Below are positions 24,859 through 38,353 of a stretch of 64,000 bases of DNA, one piece after another; position 1 is the stretch's first letter; each line of letters begins with the position of its first letter. Source of the stretch: Taiwanofungus camphoratus (taxonomy: Eukaryota > Basidiomycota > Agaricomycetes > Polyporales > Taiwanofungaceae); assembly GCA_003999685.1 (NCBI GenBank), contig CP021220.1, forward strand, positions 4,092,001 through 4,156,000, in the 5' to 3' direction. The position numbers and the translations under genes are program-made. The notes beneath the pieces were generated by a model. The model worked only from the letters and a program-made list of their open reading frames with translations. It was not told where the DNA came from and made no database searches.

Positions 24859-26494
24859 ATGTCCTCCGATACCCCTACCGACAGCCAACCTGCGCCCTCA
24901 GAAATCCAAATCAATGTTAAAGGTCAGTGTGTCTCCCTTTTGTCCCCCATCTTCTCCCACTAATCGCGATATCATTGTAGGTCCTAGCGAGCTCAAACTC
25001 CAGATATCAATATCGACAGACAAGAGTGTCGCAGAGCTGAAGCAGGCCATTGCAGAGAAGTCTGATGTCCCTGCAGACCGTCAACGTCTCATATACTCAG
25101 GTGTGTCTCATCCACCGATCGCGCCCTCCATGATATTGAAGAATGTCCGCTATAAAGGTCGGGTGTTGAAGGTATTCTTGCGCATAGTCGTAGCCACTGG
25201 CGCCGGAGCCTATCTGACAGACTGCTCTCTGCGCACCTAGGACGATGATGCGTTGTCGACGTACAAGATCCAGTCCTCACATACGATCCATATGGTCAAG
25301 GGTGCTGCCCGCTCTGCCGCCTCTACATCGCAAGCCACCCAATCGCAGCCACTCCCGTCGATGCAGGCGGGCCAGAACCCTCACGACCCGCTCACCCAGT
25401 TAAACGGTCATATGGGCTATGGCCTTATGGCTGGGCTAAATCCCTTCGCTGATCTTGGTCTCAATCCCAATGATCCCAACATGGTACGTGCTCTCATTCC
25501 CTTCTCACGATTTGACAGATCCAGCATGTCGACTTACTGGACTTCGACCTCTTGATGCTGAATCCTTCTCATGTCCCTTTCTTGATATCTGTTATGGTCC
25601 GATTTATGCAACGTTGTCCTGACTTGCCAAACTGACAGATGCAGACGATGCTAAACTCTCCACAGTTCCTCCAGCAAATGTCCAGCGTCATGTCTAACCC
25701 GGCCGTCCTCGACCAAATCATCGCTTCTAATCCACAGCTTGCCGCCATGGGACCACAAGTCCGCGAAGTTTTCCAAAGTGACCGCTTCCGCCAAATGATG
25801 TACGTCCGTATTTTCCCCGTCTGCTATGACCGGTCACTTCTACTTCTTCCTATCTCACCAGGTCAAACCCCGAAACGCTTCGCATGATGTTACAAATGTC
25901 GACGCTCATGCGCGAGGCCGGTCTCGGGCCCGGTGTGGGCGCTCCAGGTGGTGGCTTCCCCGCGCCCGGTCTTCCCTCTACCGCGCGTCAGGCCGAACCA
26001 CCTTCGGGGACGGGTGAAGCACCAGGAACCAACCCCGCGCCCGCCCCCAACTTTTTCAACCCCTTCTTTCCTCCTCCATCCCCAGCGACAGGCAGCACGC
26101 CTACTTTACCCGGTGCAGCCGCGGGGGCTGCACCGGGTGGCATGCCGATGTTTGACCCGGCGCTGATGCAGCAGATGCTTGCAGCGATGGGTGGTGCCGG
26201 TGCTGGTGTGGGAGGGGCCAACCCATTCGGATTCGGCGCTTTCGGTGGGCCCGCAAGTCCTGGCGGTGCACCTGCTGCACCAGCAGATACAAGACCACCG
26301 GAGGAACGCTTCCAAGTGCAGTTGCAGGTGAGCAGGCTGTCTGGACGGCCCATAAAGTATGCTGACCTATAACTGCGCAGCAACTGCAAGACATGGGTTT
26401 TACGAATGCATCGCAGAACGTGCGTGCGCTGCTCGCCACTGGCGGGAACGTACCCTCCGCGATCGAGTACATTCTCAATGGCGGCGGTTTGTAG
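24859..26494 (+). CDS. DSK2: Ubiquilin/Dsk2 proteasome shuttle
   Basis: Carries polyubiquitinated proteins to the proteasome. It has the ubiquilin layout. An N-terminal ubiquitin-like domain begins after MSSDTPTDSQPAPSEIQINV and includes LKLQISISTDKSVAELKQAI, VPADRQRLIYSG and TYKIQSSHTIHMVKG, split by introns at about 24924-24979, 25100-25155 and 25168-25239. The STI1-type Met/Gln-rich region follows (MLNSPQFLQQMSSVMSNPAV, NPQLAAMGPQVREVFQSDRF, NPETLRMMLQMSTLMREAG). A Gly/Pro/Ala-rich linker spans about 25935-26275, and the C-terminal UBA is LQQLQDMGFTNASQNVRALL plus SAIEYILNGG. Stop TAG at 26492-26494. It is intact and convergent with DUS1, leaving 275 bases between the stops. Confidence 0.95.
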
Positions 26495-26769
26495 TGTTCT
26501 TGTAGTCGTTGTTACAACTATCATTGGATGTACGACAGAGGAAAGAGGCAGTGAAGCTTGTATACACAGCCTTGTGATCCACAGATGTATTCGTAGACTC
26601 GTCGAGCTAGTCCGGACCATCTTGCACCATCTCGGACATGTTTCATAGAAAAGAATTTGAGCAGATCTCAACTTATTTACTCACACAACGCAAACTTCCA
26701 GTCGAGTAAACAATTGAAGCGTGGGTCTAGATGCAGGAGCTTGCATGTCTAACTATATTTCATTCGAAA

Positions 26770-28671
26770 TCATCCTACGGCCAAAGCGTCGCCGGCACCT
26801 CTATCACCGCCACTCTCCAACTTGACGCGTTTCGCCTCCTCCATAGCCGCCCTATCATCTGGATCAGGCGTTCGCTCGGAAGGTGCCCTCTTGGAGCCGA
26901 CTGCAGGAGCAGGCGGTTGTGCACTTGCCAATTCATTCTCGGTGGTGGGTGTATCATCAGCAAGACCTAGTTCTCCGCCAAGCTGTGTAGTACTAGCTTT
27001 TTCTTTGCCCTTCGCCTTCGTCTTGCCCCCCTCTGCAGGGAGAGGAAGAAGGGGTCGGAAATAAGGTTGTGCGAGCCAGTGAGGGAGTACAGGGAGACCT
27101 GTCGATTGGTCGATCGTCACTAGATCTTCCAGAGATCGGCCCTCTGCCGCCTTCTCATCTCGCTGGCGAGGAAGAATAAGTACTGGCTGCACGCCAGGCT
27201 ACGATGAAAGGTGGATAGAGCAACCACAAAGTAACACACACCTCCATCCTCCTGTCCAGCTCCTCCACGAGCTCCTCGTACTCCGTCCATGCGACGTCAC
27301 CCTTGCCTTTATCCACTCTGACACGTCCCAGCCGCTCGCGTAAGTCGGTCTCGCGCCCAAGCGCGGGTCGGAGAAGTTTAAAAATGTGTCCCTTGACGGC
27401 GCTCGGCGTCGTCGGCGTCTGCTGCGACTTGACGATGTCAAGGTACTCGCGTGCAAGGACAGTGTGCCGCGGATGTTGGCCCGTTAGATAAGAAGACAAT
27501 GGAAGGGCACGTGAGGCGCTCGAGGAAGACACAGTTGACGAGGATGTGGACGAGATTGATGATACAGAGGAGTCAGAGAGGGAGACTGGCGGGACAGGGG
27601 AAAATAAGGCAGGGTTGTACAGGTTACCCTCGGCAGACATTACTGCGTCCGCCCCTGTCGCTGCAAGACAGCGTTCGATGTCGGAGTGGAATAGGATGTT
27701 CCCATTTGCAAAGACAGGAACAGACACCGCCTCTTTCACTGCACGAATCTTTTCCCAGTCTGCCAGGCCCTAGAAATCCATCATGATTCGAGTGTGGGAG
27801 AAGCGATAATGAGCGTGCAGTTCAAACACGATATATTATAACGTACGCTATAGTGCCCACGCTGTTCTCGTATCCGGCCATGGCATGTCAAGATCTGCGC
27901 GCCAGCTCTTTCGAGCATCTTCGCATATTCAACCGTCTTTTCCACAGTTGAGAACACACGGAACTTTGCAGTCACAGGGATAGATAGATTCCGGTGAAGC
28001 GTACTGACTGTAAAAGACCATCAGCATCTGAAAGATCAAAATGTTCGCTTTCGCTCACTAAGCTCATATATCAAATCCCACTCATCCTGCAAGAACGAAC
28101 CATAGTGGCCCCTCCGCGCAATATCCTGCGGACACCCGAGATTTATGTCCACCGCATCACAATACGGCTCGACCACCTTCGCGGAGGTGAGGAGCTGCTC
28201 AGGATCATTCGCACAGAACTGTACGATCAGGGGGCGGTCGCCAAGGCCGCCCTCCTCACCGAAGGTTGTATTGAAGTTTTGTTCCCGGTAGCCTTTACGT
28301 GCACCCTCAGCAAACATCTGAGGAGAGTTGACTGACTTCAGGGAGATGCAAAGAAGCCGGAAGGAAAAACGAACCTTGGCATTGATCATTGGTGTGTAGA
28401 CGAGCTACGCGAAGGACTTGATCACAATAAAATTAGAGGGGCGATGAGAATCGTTTACTCACTTGCGCCCCGTATCTCCTAGAGAGCTTCCGCCATGCCT
28501 GCCAATAATCACGGTTCGCACGCGGCCATCCGCTGATCAGAGAAAAACAAACCTCACCAACTCACTCTGGTCGACCATAGGTGCGACGACATGTTTTGGA
28601 CTGCCAAGGACTTGGCGGTAAAAGTCGAATCCATTGAGCTTCTTGTGATCTTGAGTTGTCCGCCCTGGCAT
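26770..28671 (-). CDS. DUS1: tRNA-dihydrouridine synthase, Dus1 type (positions 16/17)
   Basis: FMN enzyme that reduces uridines in the tRNA D-loop. From the start at 28671 it reads [20 protein letters not shown], then [20 protein letters not shown], the substrate-side segment that opens the barrel. [16 protein letters not shown] near 28195-28240 and [20 protein letters not shown] near 28110-28170 hold the Cys used as catalytic acid in this family. [33 protein letters not shown] and [18 protein letters not shown] (FMN phosphate loop) follow. The C-terminal helical domain and a charged, Ala/Pro-rich tail end GDALAVG. Stop at 26770-26772. The NLGCPQ and CHGRIREQ wording fits Dus1 better than Dus3. 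Several short introns. It appears intact. Confidence 0.92.
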
Positions 28672-29127
28672 CGTCGGGTAGATGGCTGTATCTCGTTGCA
28701 GTGCCCGCTGCAGCGAAAGGAAGAAGCGAAGAATGATGACAGTCGTGCGAGTGAGTCTCGCTCAATCGTGCAGGCAGAGGAAGAAAGAGGCTTGTAGTTT
28801 GTGTGCTGCGCTGAAGAAACAGCGATGCAGGAAAGCGGTAAATTTCAGCACGAATTGTACAGAGCCTTTTCAAAGCAGACAAATTGCGGGGAGACGTCTC
28901 ACGTGATCTTTTTACGACGCCAGCATTCATTTCTGTATGTATTTCTTAGTATGTGCTGCGACAATGCTGCGACCTGCCTAACCATACGGGACTGCCTCTA
29001 AGCAGTACGCAGCCACGGTACTGGCCAGTTTAGCCTACCCGCTGAAAAGTCACATCAAAATAGGGTAACTGCTGTCTCGATTCCATGCATGATCAACCAA
29101 GCACGCCATGGAGTGTGTTCACAAGTG

Positions 29128-29420
29128 AATTTGAACTGGGTAGTTCAAGATGACTGTGAAGCATGTTCTGAATTTACAACACCATGTTGGCCCACATCGG
29201 TCCGAAGGTATCTATGGCTGTAGTGTTCGAATTTTGACATTTGGTATGTCACTATGTCGGATTGGGATAGCTATAGCTAGGCAGCCTCTCATACAAAGGA
29301 AGCAAACTAGTGAGTGCCATCAACACGTCTTTTTGATGGCCTGTTGCCAAAACGGTTGAACAGGGTGCTTCACTCCAGTCTGAACTTGTGCACCACCAGG
29401 CACACCAATTTGAACTGGGT
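29128..29420. repeat. Repeated TTGAACnGGGT motif with one perfect hairpin
   Basis: AATTTGAACTGGGT occurs at 29128-29141 and again at 29407-29420; a one-base variant, TTGAACAGGGT, lies at 29356-29366. The first copy continues into AGTTCAA, forming a perfect 7-base inverted repeat (29131-29137 with 29142-29148) around a GGGT loop. This could be regulatory sites or the remains of element ends. Confidence 0.4.
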
Positions 29421-30419
29421 CATAAATATGCTCTATTCACTTCCTCTTTTATCAGATATCAAACAAGCAGAACTGTGGCAGAATGCTGACATACTCATGA
29501 CACTTTTGCAGGATGAGGTTGTTTATCATGCTGGCCTGTACTATACCATTAAGAGAATCAACTGACAGTCATGACTTTCTGTTCATCTTTGACGGAGAAT
29601 GTGATTCTAATTTCATCCACTGGCAGCACTTCATAGAGATATTCTCTCAGGATCTGTTCTGCCACTGACACACAGCAAAGTTTCCACGAGACTTTGCTAT
29701 CAGACTTCTTGAAAAGCCCTCATTAAAGCATCTCAGATGATTGCATATACTACCCAGTCAGACTCGCTCATCCCCACTGCATTATGTCGGACATTGGGCT
29801 CAAGTAGCACCCGTTATCAAGTTTTCCCCCGAAGGGCCTCATTTGCACTTGAAACACTCAACGCACTGCTGGGTACGCATGCATCACTCTCACGTCATCA
29901 TTCGCATGACACTTACGTTCTCCCCGATGTACTGATGGACAGTCTACCGACGTCTTGATGTCTATGAAGTTGTTATTTTGATTGTCCTCATGCGATGATT
30001 AATGACCGGCCGGGCTAGTACTCCTCTATTCTTCAATCTTCTGTCGACGCACACAGTACTGTACAGGCCGTTTTGGTGCTCGGTCACCTGACGCACGGTC
30101 TAACGATCGTTTTGTCGGCACAGCCACACCGACTGCTTACTTACCTCTTATAACTCTGTGCCCAAAATCCATCATGAATGATCATACATGATTAGGCAAC
30201 AATCTTGCTGTAGACGTGCATTTCGTACCAGCCCCAAGCTGTGCATGATGAGGAAATATGCGCTACGAAGACCACTACGTATGATGGCAGCAAACGATGT
30301 TCAGCGCTCAGAGACGACGGCCAGCGATGACCGTCTAAGCGCATTGCACGTACTCCGTAGTCTGACATATGTTACACATTCATCAGCGACGTGCAAGACT
30401 TTCCGGGCCTCCACCGGGG

Positions 30420-30427
30420 TATAAAAG
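30420..30427 (+). promoter_or_regulatory. TATA box of the secreted-protein gene
   Basis: TATAAAAG lies about 110 bases before the ATG at 30535, in a GC-richer setting (CGGGGTATAAAAGCC). It is followed by a CA/CT-rich leader. Position and sequence fit a strong core promoter. Confidence 0.6.
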
Positions 30428-30534
30428 CCCCAACGCATACCCATAAGCGTCTCAACCAATTCACCTAAACCTCCAGGCGTGTACCTTACATTCCTTCCTA
30501 AGCAACTTTTCATCGTCTTAACACGCTCATCATA

Positions 30535-31257
30535 ATGTTTGCCTTCACACTTCTCCCACTCGCCTTTGCAGCTGCTGCCGTTGCATTTCCCACACTCAAC
30601 TTGCGCCAGGACCAAGCTGCCGGATGTACTGGTTTGGCTAGTCCCAGCAACGCGCTCGGCAGTTTCACCATCACCGCCATCAACACCACTCTCCCGAACG
30701 CCAACTCCACGGGCGTGCCGCTTGTCCTTGCTGAACGAGCGGACGCGGATGGCTACCAGTATTACTCTCTAGCGGTGAGCTTCCCTTTTCCTCCTTCGAC
30801 GGGGCATGCAGAATGACAAGTCTGGGCAGACCTACGCTTCGGCAGGTTACAACGACTTCCCGACCTTCTCGCTCAACAACGGGGCCTTGATCCCCAACGC
30901 CGACAATCCCAAGGTGCAGGCGGTCGATGATGCTCCCATTGACGGTGCCATGATTAGATTCACCGGCAGCAATGACGGCTCTCCACTGAAGGCTGGTGCC
31001 CAGGTTTACTGCGTTTCTGTGAGTGACGCACTTCCTGTTTTGCTCAGTTTCATTTCTCAAAATGTTTACGCCAGTTGCTGTCTAACTACGACTACCCTGT
31101 TCTCGCTGTGAACGGCGACCTCAGCTCATTCTCCATTTGCTACGAGCCCGAGGGCCCGTTGTTGCAGTACAACGTCATCTACAAGGCGACTTCGGGCAGT
31201 TCGAGCTATGACTACTCTACCTGTTACCCTGTCCAATTACTAGCTATTATTCAGTGA
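30535..31257 (+). CDS. Small secreted protein of unknown function
   Basis: Three exons (30535 to about 30774, about 30812 to 31020, about 31072 to 31257) encode roughly 210 residues. The N-terminus is a clear secretion signal (MFAFTLLPLAFAAAAVAFP) followed by a possible KEX2-like LNLRQ context. The mature part has Cys at GCTGLA, QVYCVS, FSICYEP and STCYPV, room for two disulphides. It also has candidate Asn glycosylation sites (INTT, ANST) and strand-like segments (GSFTITAINTTLPNANSTGV, FSLNNGALIPNADNPKVQAV). It looks like a compact beta-rich extracellular protein. I do not recognise a family; many basidiomycetes have such proteins in multiple copies. A TATA box at 30420 suggests strong or regulated expression. 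The third exon edge is the least sure. Confidence 0.8.
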
Positions 31258-32033
31258 ACTGTTGTACAGCTACGGGGAGAAGCCGTAGCGGGAAATCTTG
31301 GGATTCGTTGGATTCCGCTCTACATGAGCATGTGATCACCTCAAGCTGCAGAAGTAGAAATACGGTGACCACATAGTAATAGTCATCAGTTGAAGATTTA
31401 TGGCGACATTCATAATCTACTTGTAGGGACAGACATGCGCAGTGTGGAAAATTACACTGTTCTACGCAAATTTGATTTGTACGGACAAATGATTCTGTGT
31501 TCTTACATGACGAAGCTGTTGTATGAGAATGGAAGGGGTATAACTAAAATCATTGTGACACATAACCCGAAACAGAATAAGATATCGACATGAATAAGGA
31601 GCAATAAAAAGACAATGGATGCTTTGTAAATGCGACACTGGATTATGCGGAGATGATGCGATTGTTGTGTACGAAAGTCCATTTGATATGCGGAGATTGT
31701 TCAGACGTTGGCGGTAACGATAAGGATAGACCTTGATGCTTGTAATCGTTGGTTGTACTGTTTGTCGATTGATGGATTGGGACATTGATATTTTGATTGG
31801 TCATGCAATTTGTTTGGAATTGAGATCGGGCTTGGATGCGTATAACGGTTTGTGCATTTTTTTCCAGGTTTTCAAAGAATATATGAACGCGACGCCGTTG
31901 AACCGAATTGGTGTACAAAGATTGCCGATAAAGATATGCCTGAGAAATATAAAGCTTGATGGCAAGGCAAATGATAGGAGCTCAGTATCCATAGTATGCG
32001 CGCTAGTGCAAGATGTGAGTTAAACGAGATGTG
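31258..32033. other. AT-rich convergent spacer, no gene seen
   Basis: The 776 bases between two convergent gene ends are AT-rich, particularly 31380-31900. Open frames on both strands there are low-complexity in composition and match nothing I know. The right end should be the 3' untranslated region of the PUF gene. Confidence 0.5.
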
Positions 32034-34655
32034 CTAGAGAGCGAGTATACCGACCATCCTGTCACTGAAAAAAAGGAAATTCAGATACATGTTCCCAACC
32101 CGGAAATACTACTTTTACGTACAAGAGCCAGATAACCTTAGAACCGGTCTTGCAGCCGCGAAGGGTCACGATATGTCCACGGATAGAGTCATAGAGGAAA
32201 GCGCGTTGATCTTTATCCGCCTTTATAGTTGTCAGTTAGAGGATGCGGAAACAGTATCGGAATGGCTCTTACGTTGGGCAAGACGCTCGCGATCAACTGG
32301 CTTCCGGTTACAGATAGTGCCAAGTCGACGATCATTGCCCGACGAGCCCTGAACACCATGTTCATTTTAGGCGGGTATAGTGACTTTAAATAATCCGACT
32401 CACCCTTTTGCCGGCTCGCACATGCGCTTAATAATTTTATCGAGGGTCTCCCTACCGCCTTCCTTCAGCGCCTTCGTGACTGACTTGACACCCTGCTCGT
32501 TCATCGCATATTCGAGAAGACCTGCCAGAAGATGATCGAGCGCCATATCCTGATGCTTCCTGGATCCGTGCTCTAGGACTACAGATCGTTTAGTAAATAA
32601 ATAGCGAAGAGGATGGGAAGGCAACGGACTGTGCTGAATACAGTAAGACCCCCATTGGCTCTTCGCAACTTCGCCGAATACTATAGGGCCCTGATTGAGT
32701 ATCTCATCTACGATACCCTCTTTCGCTGACTCTTCAAGGTTCTCAAACGCGTGCTAGCGATACTAGATTAGAACGAGCATTCACGAATTCGACGTTTGTC
32801 AAGCGTGGGTACCTGAACAACAAGCGACCCTGTCTCGTGACAAGCGAGAGAAGCCCACTTCCCTTTCAAGGACTTGTTGACGCTTCAGGCAAAGTCGAAG
32901 ACCATGAGTATGATTAAGCTGTTATACATAAGTACTCACTAAGCGAAGATCGGAGGAGCAGGAGGAGTCCATGTCAACTCCATGATCTTGACGAGGCGGT
33001 AAGGACTGGTAGCTCAAAGTAAGTGTACTGCTCCTCACCTTGCTCCATACGTGGGATGCATGCTTATTGACAAGTGTCTGCGCGGGATCGCCGCGAAGGA
33101 GTTCGGATACAATCAGCAGCCTGACATCCTCCTCACAATCCAGTGCTTTCTGTAGAACATGGCATCCGTAGCAATTAGTAGCCAACTCCACGACACGGCC
33201 GCTGCAAATGTCGTCATTTATTGACAAAATATGACGAACCCACACATTGCTTACCTCATGCAGGTGACGATCTTCCGCCTCTCATCGGCACTTGAAGTCG
33301 CCTCCAGACATCTCTGGACAGCCCAGTTGCCAAAGCTGAGGAATGGTTTGAGGACCGATTTTAGACATAAGAATGGATATAAAGCGTACCGATGAGCCAT
33401 CATCTCGAAACCTTTGGCACATATAGCGTCGATAATCTTCGCGCGTTCTTCACTATCGGCGACCTTGAGCTTCTGCTGGAGGAAAATGGAGGCCTGCTGA
33501 TCTGAAGACTTGATGATGCGCCAAACAAAAAGAGGATATGGGGGTGTCGATGATGGATGGAGCAGCGACAAAAAGTTAATCGGCTAATTGATATACAGAG
33601 GGATCATCAGCATAACGGAGGAGATGAGTAAGATGGCATCCTGACCTCGTTAGCATGCGACTGAGCGTGTCCTTGAGTCGGCATATGACTAGGCTGGACC
33701 GATCGTAAGATGGGATCATTTGCCAGGACCGCAGAAGTATAGTCGAGGTGTTGTTTCTCATCCGGCTTCAGCCACTCTGACGAAGTACGAAGGCGTGGCT
33801 GAACCCACGATTGGGGCGCGGAATCGCCACCGTGGTGAGGAGATTGTGGAAGGGGTTGGAAGAAAGACTGAGTACTAGGTACTGGCGAACCAACATCCGA
33901 CGAGAAAGGCTCAAAAGAGGGAAAGAATTTTGCGTCAGAGTGCAAAGACGGGAGGGCTTGAGCGGGTCTGTACGAAGTGGTCTGCAATATTTGCGACCCG
34001 CCGATGCTCTCGTTGTACCTATGAGTGGGGGCCGTTTCGAAAAGACGATCACTCGACTGCCCAGAATGGATGATGCCGAGACCATAGTTCGAGTTGAATT
34101 TCGGGTCAAACATTTTGGCAGGAGACAGATCGCTGGGGGTGAGAAGCGCCGACGAGTTTGATATGGGGGATAGATCAGGAGAAGTCTGCAAGGAAGGCGA
34201 GTCTCCAGGGCAAGAGGACAGCTTGGAGAAAGGAGCAGGGGAGTGAAGGTTGAGAGTGCGGAGCAGTTGTTCGACATGCTGCGAAAGGATTAGCGGCGCA
34301 TATACGGGCTCAAAAGAAGACGAACAATTTCGTCGGACGTTGGGGAGCCCTTTTTGCGACCATCGCCAATGGCCCCGACGTCCCTCTTGCGGAGGTGCCC
34401 GTTGGGACCAACCGGACCAAACACGTCTTCACCGTTATTACCGACGGGGAATGAAGTTGCGCGGCGTGCGTCGGGCCGAACGGCGAAATTGTGGTTCGAG
34501 TTGTTGTTGACGCGAGTGAAAGAATCGATGGCTTTAGACCAGGCCATATCGGAGGGCTGAGGCTGAGGGGCCCATATGGAGGAGGAGATGTTGCGCTGAG
34601 GAGGTAGCGCGTCGAAGAAGGGGACAAACGATTGGGAAGAGGCAGGAGGCTCCAT
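32034..34655 (-). CDS. PUF (Pumilio) family RNA-binding protein
   Basis: Binds UGU-type elements in mRNA 3' UTRs to control translation and decay. From ATG 34655 (MEPPASSQSFVPFFDALPPQ) about 300 residues of Ser/Pro/Asn-rich, probably disordered sequence come first. The Puf repeats follow on several exons: ICAKGFEMMAHRFGNWAVQR, VVELATNCYGCHVLQKALD, HASHVWSKIMELTWTP, SLACHETGSLVVQHAFENLE, VAKSQWGSYCIQHILEHGS, YAMNEQGVKSVTKALKEGG, LALSVTGSQLIASVLPN and LRGCKTGSKVIWLFDRM. The base-contacting pairs in repeat cores (for example SYCIQ, CHVLQ, NWAVQ) are visible. The repeat order and the C-terminal LRGCKTGSKVIWLFDRM resemble the Mpt5-like branch. The final exon reads DRMVGILAL and stops at 32034-32036; relatives I recall end differently, so the last few residues are uncertain. 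Confidence 0.9.
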
Positions 34656-36102
34656 GGCAGGGCGGCGATGGCGGTTGGAGGGAAGTTGGGGGTGGAAGGG
34701 AAAGAATGAAGGAGCAGGATCGAGGTTGGATCGAGTCTTATATAAGGGGGATGGACAGTCCTAGCGTGGCGAAGGATAAAATGGATGCAATTTGCAAAGG
34801 TCGATCGCTCACTTTGGAAGTCACTTTGCCTAATGTGGAACGATGCTTGGATTCCCACGCTGTGATGTTGAGAAACACAACGTATTCAGTCACATGCACG
34901 GGGGCGTCGGGATAGAAGAAGCCACTTAACCCGCCAGCCACTGAGCCAGGAAAGAAGCCCCTGCGCGGATCCCTCTCCTGAGCAAACCCCACTCGTCTGG
35001 GCCCTTCGCTGCGCACTCTGCACGCTATGCCTAGTGCGTCGCCCCCGCAGAGTATCCGGCGCACAGCCGCTCCAGCTTATCACAGCTAGGCGCTGCTCCG
35101 TTCGGTGCGCTCCGTCCCCGCCGCACAAGGGGGAAAACATCGCGCCATGGGCAGGTTGACATGAAGCAAATTGATCAAAAGCCTATCACAGAAGACCGGT
35201 GACAGCCACATCCAGCCCGCGTGAAGTGAATGTTCAACTAGTGCCCAAACGAGAGGCACGGTGACGGGGACCACGTACGCGCCGACGTTGTGGCGTCGTG
35301 TGCACAACGAGAAGACGACGAAAATTGATGACGTCGCCCTCATCAGAGCGCACACCTGGACACCCAGCGATCAATCAGCAGAAAAACTCATATATCGATG
35401 TCACATTCACCTCGGATCACTCAGAGCGCGGATGCAATTCCGCTGCCCTCCTCAAACCTCCTGTCCCGCGGTCCGGTTGCGTCACTTCCCCTCTCCTGCC
35501 CTCAACAGTCGCGGATGAATCTGCGGCAGACAATAATCCACCTGCTGTGGATCTTATCATCGCGTGGAGAATCCTCGTCGATTGTAGGCTGATCGAGTCT
35601 TAAGAGGATGGTCAACACATAACAGACTAGTTCATTGACGGGCAATCCAGCAGATTTCATGGCATTCTATTCGCAGAAGCTGCGATGCTAAAGCCTAATA
35701 TCAATCTCAATTTAATTTGGCAAGAAGATGACCACTAGTACTCACCCCCGTGAATCTAGATCTCAGTCCATCTAAAGTTCTAAACGACATGAGCGAAGGG
35801 TGACAGAGCTACTGATGAGCCAATTCGGAAAGCAAATGCGATAATCAGGACGCACGCAGCCGAGGAAATATAGTCCACATCACGAAAGGCAGCCCACGCA
35901 TCGCGGGGAACCGCGCGTACGCATGCCTCTGCAGCGCAGATTGGATTCAGGCTGCTCTATTGCCATAATCATACATTTCCAATCATCACGTAAGAGCTAC
36001 AGCACATCCTCAACGGAGCAACCAAATAAGCAGCACAAACATAGCAAACTCGACAGCAAGAAACAATCGTACTATACACCAAAACCCTCCGCGCAGACGC
36101 AC
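34656..36102. other. Intergenic: PUF promoter and SNF1 3' region, no gene seen
   Basis: About 1.45 kb between two minus-strand genes. The part next to the PUF start (34656-35600) is GC-richer with scattered open frames on both strands but no recognisable protein. 35620-36102 is AT-richer and should contain the SNF1 3' untranslated region. Confidence 0.5.

Positions 36103-38353
<2,251 letters not shown>

Larger units (their letters stand above)
28672..30534. other. Gene-poor interval with short repeats
   Basis: About 1.86 kb. The left 250 bases are the likely DUS1 promoter. From 28900 to 30000 open frames are short and in no consistent frame, composition is AT-richer than the genes, and three copies of a TTGAACnGGGT motif occur (29131, 29356, 29410). 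I recognise no transposase or other protein. The right end (30000-30534) is the promoter of the secreted-protein gene. Confidence 0.45.
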
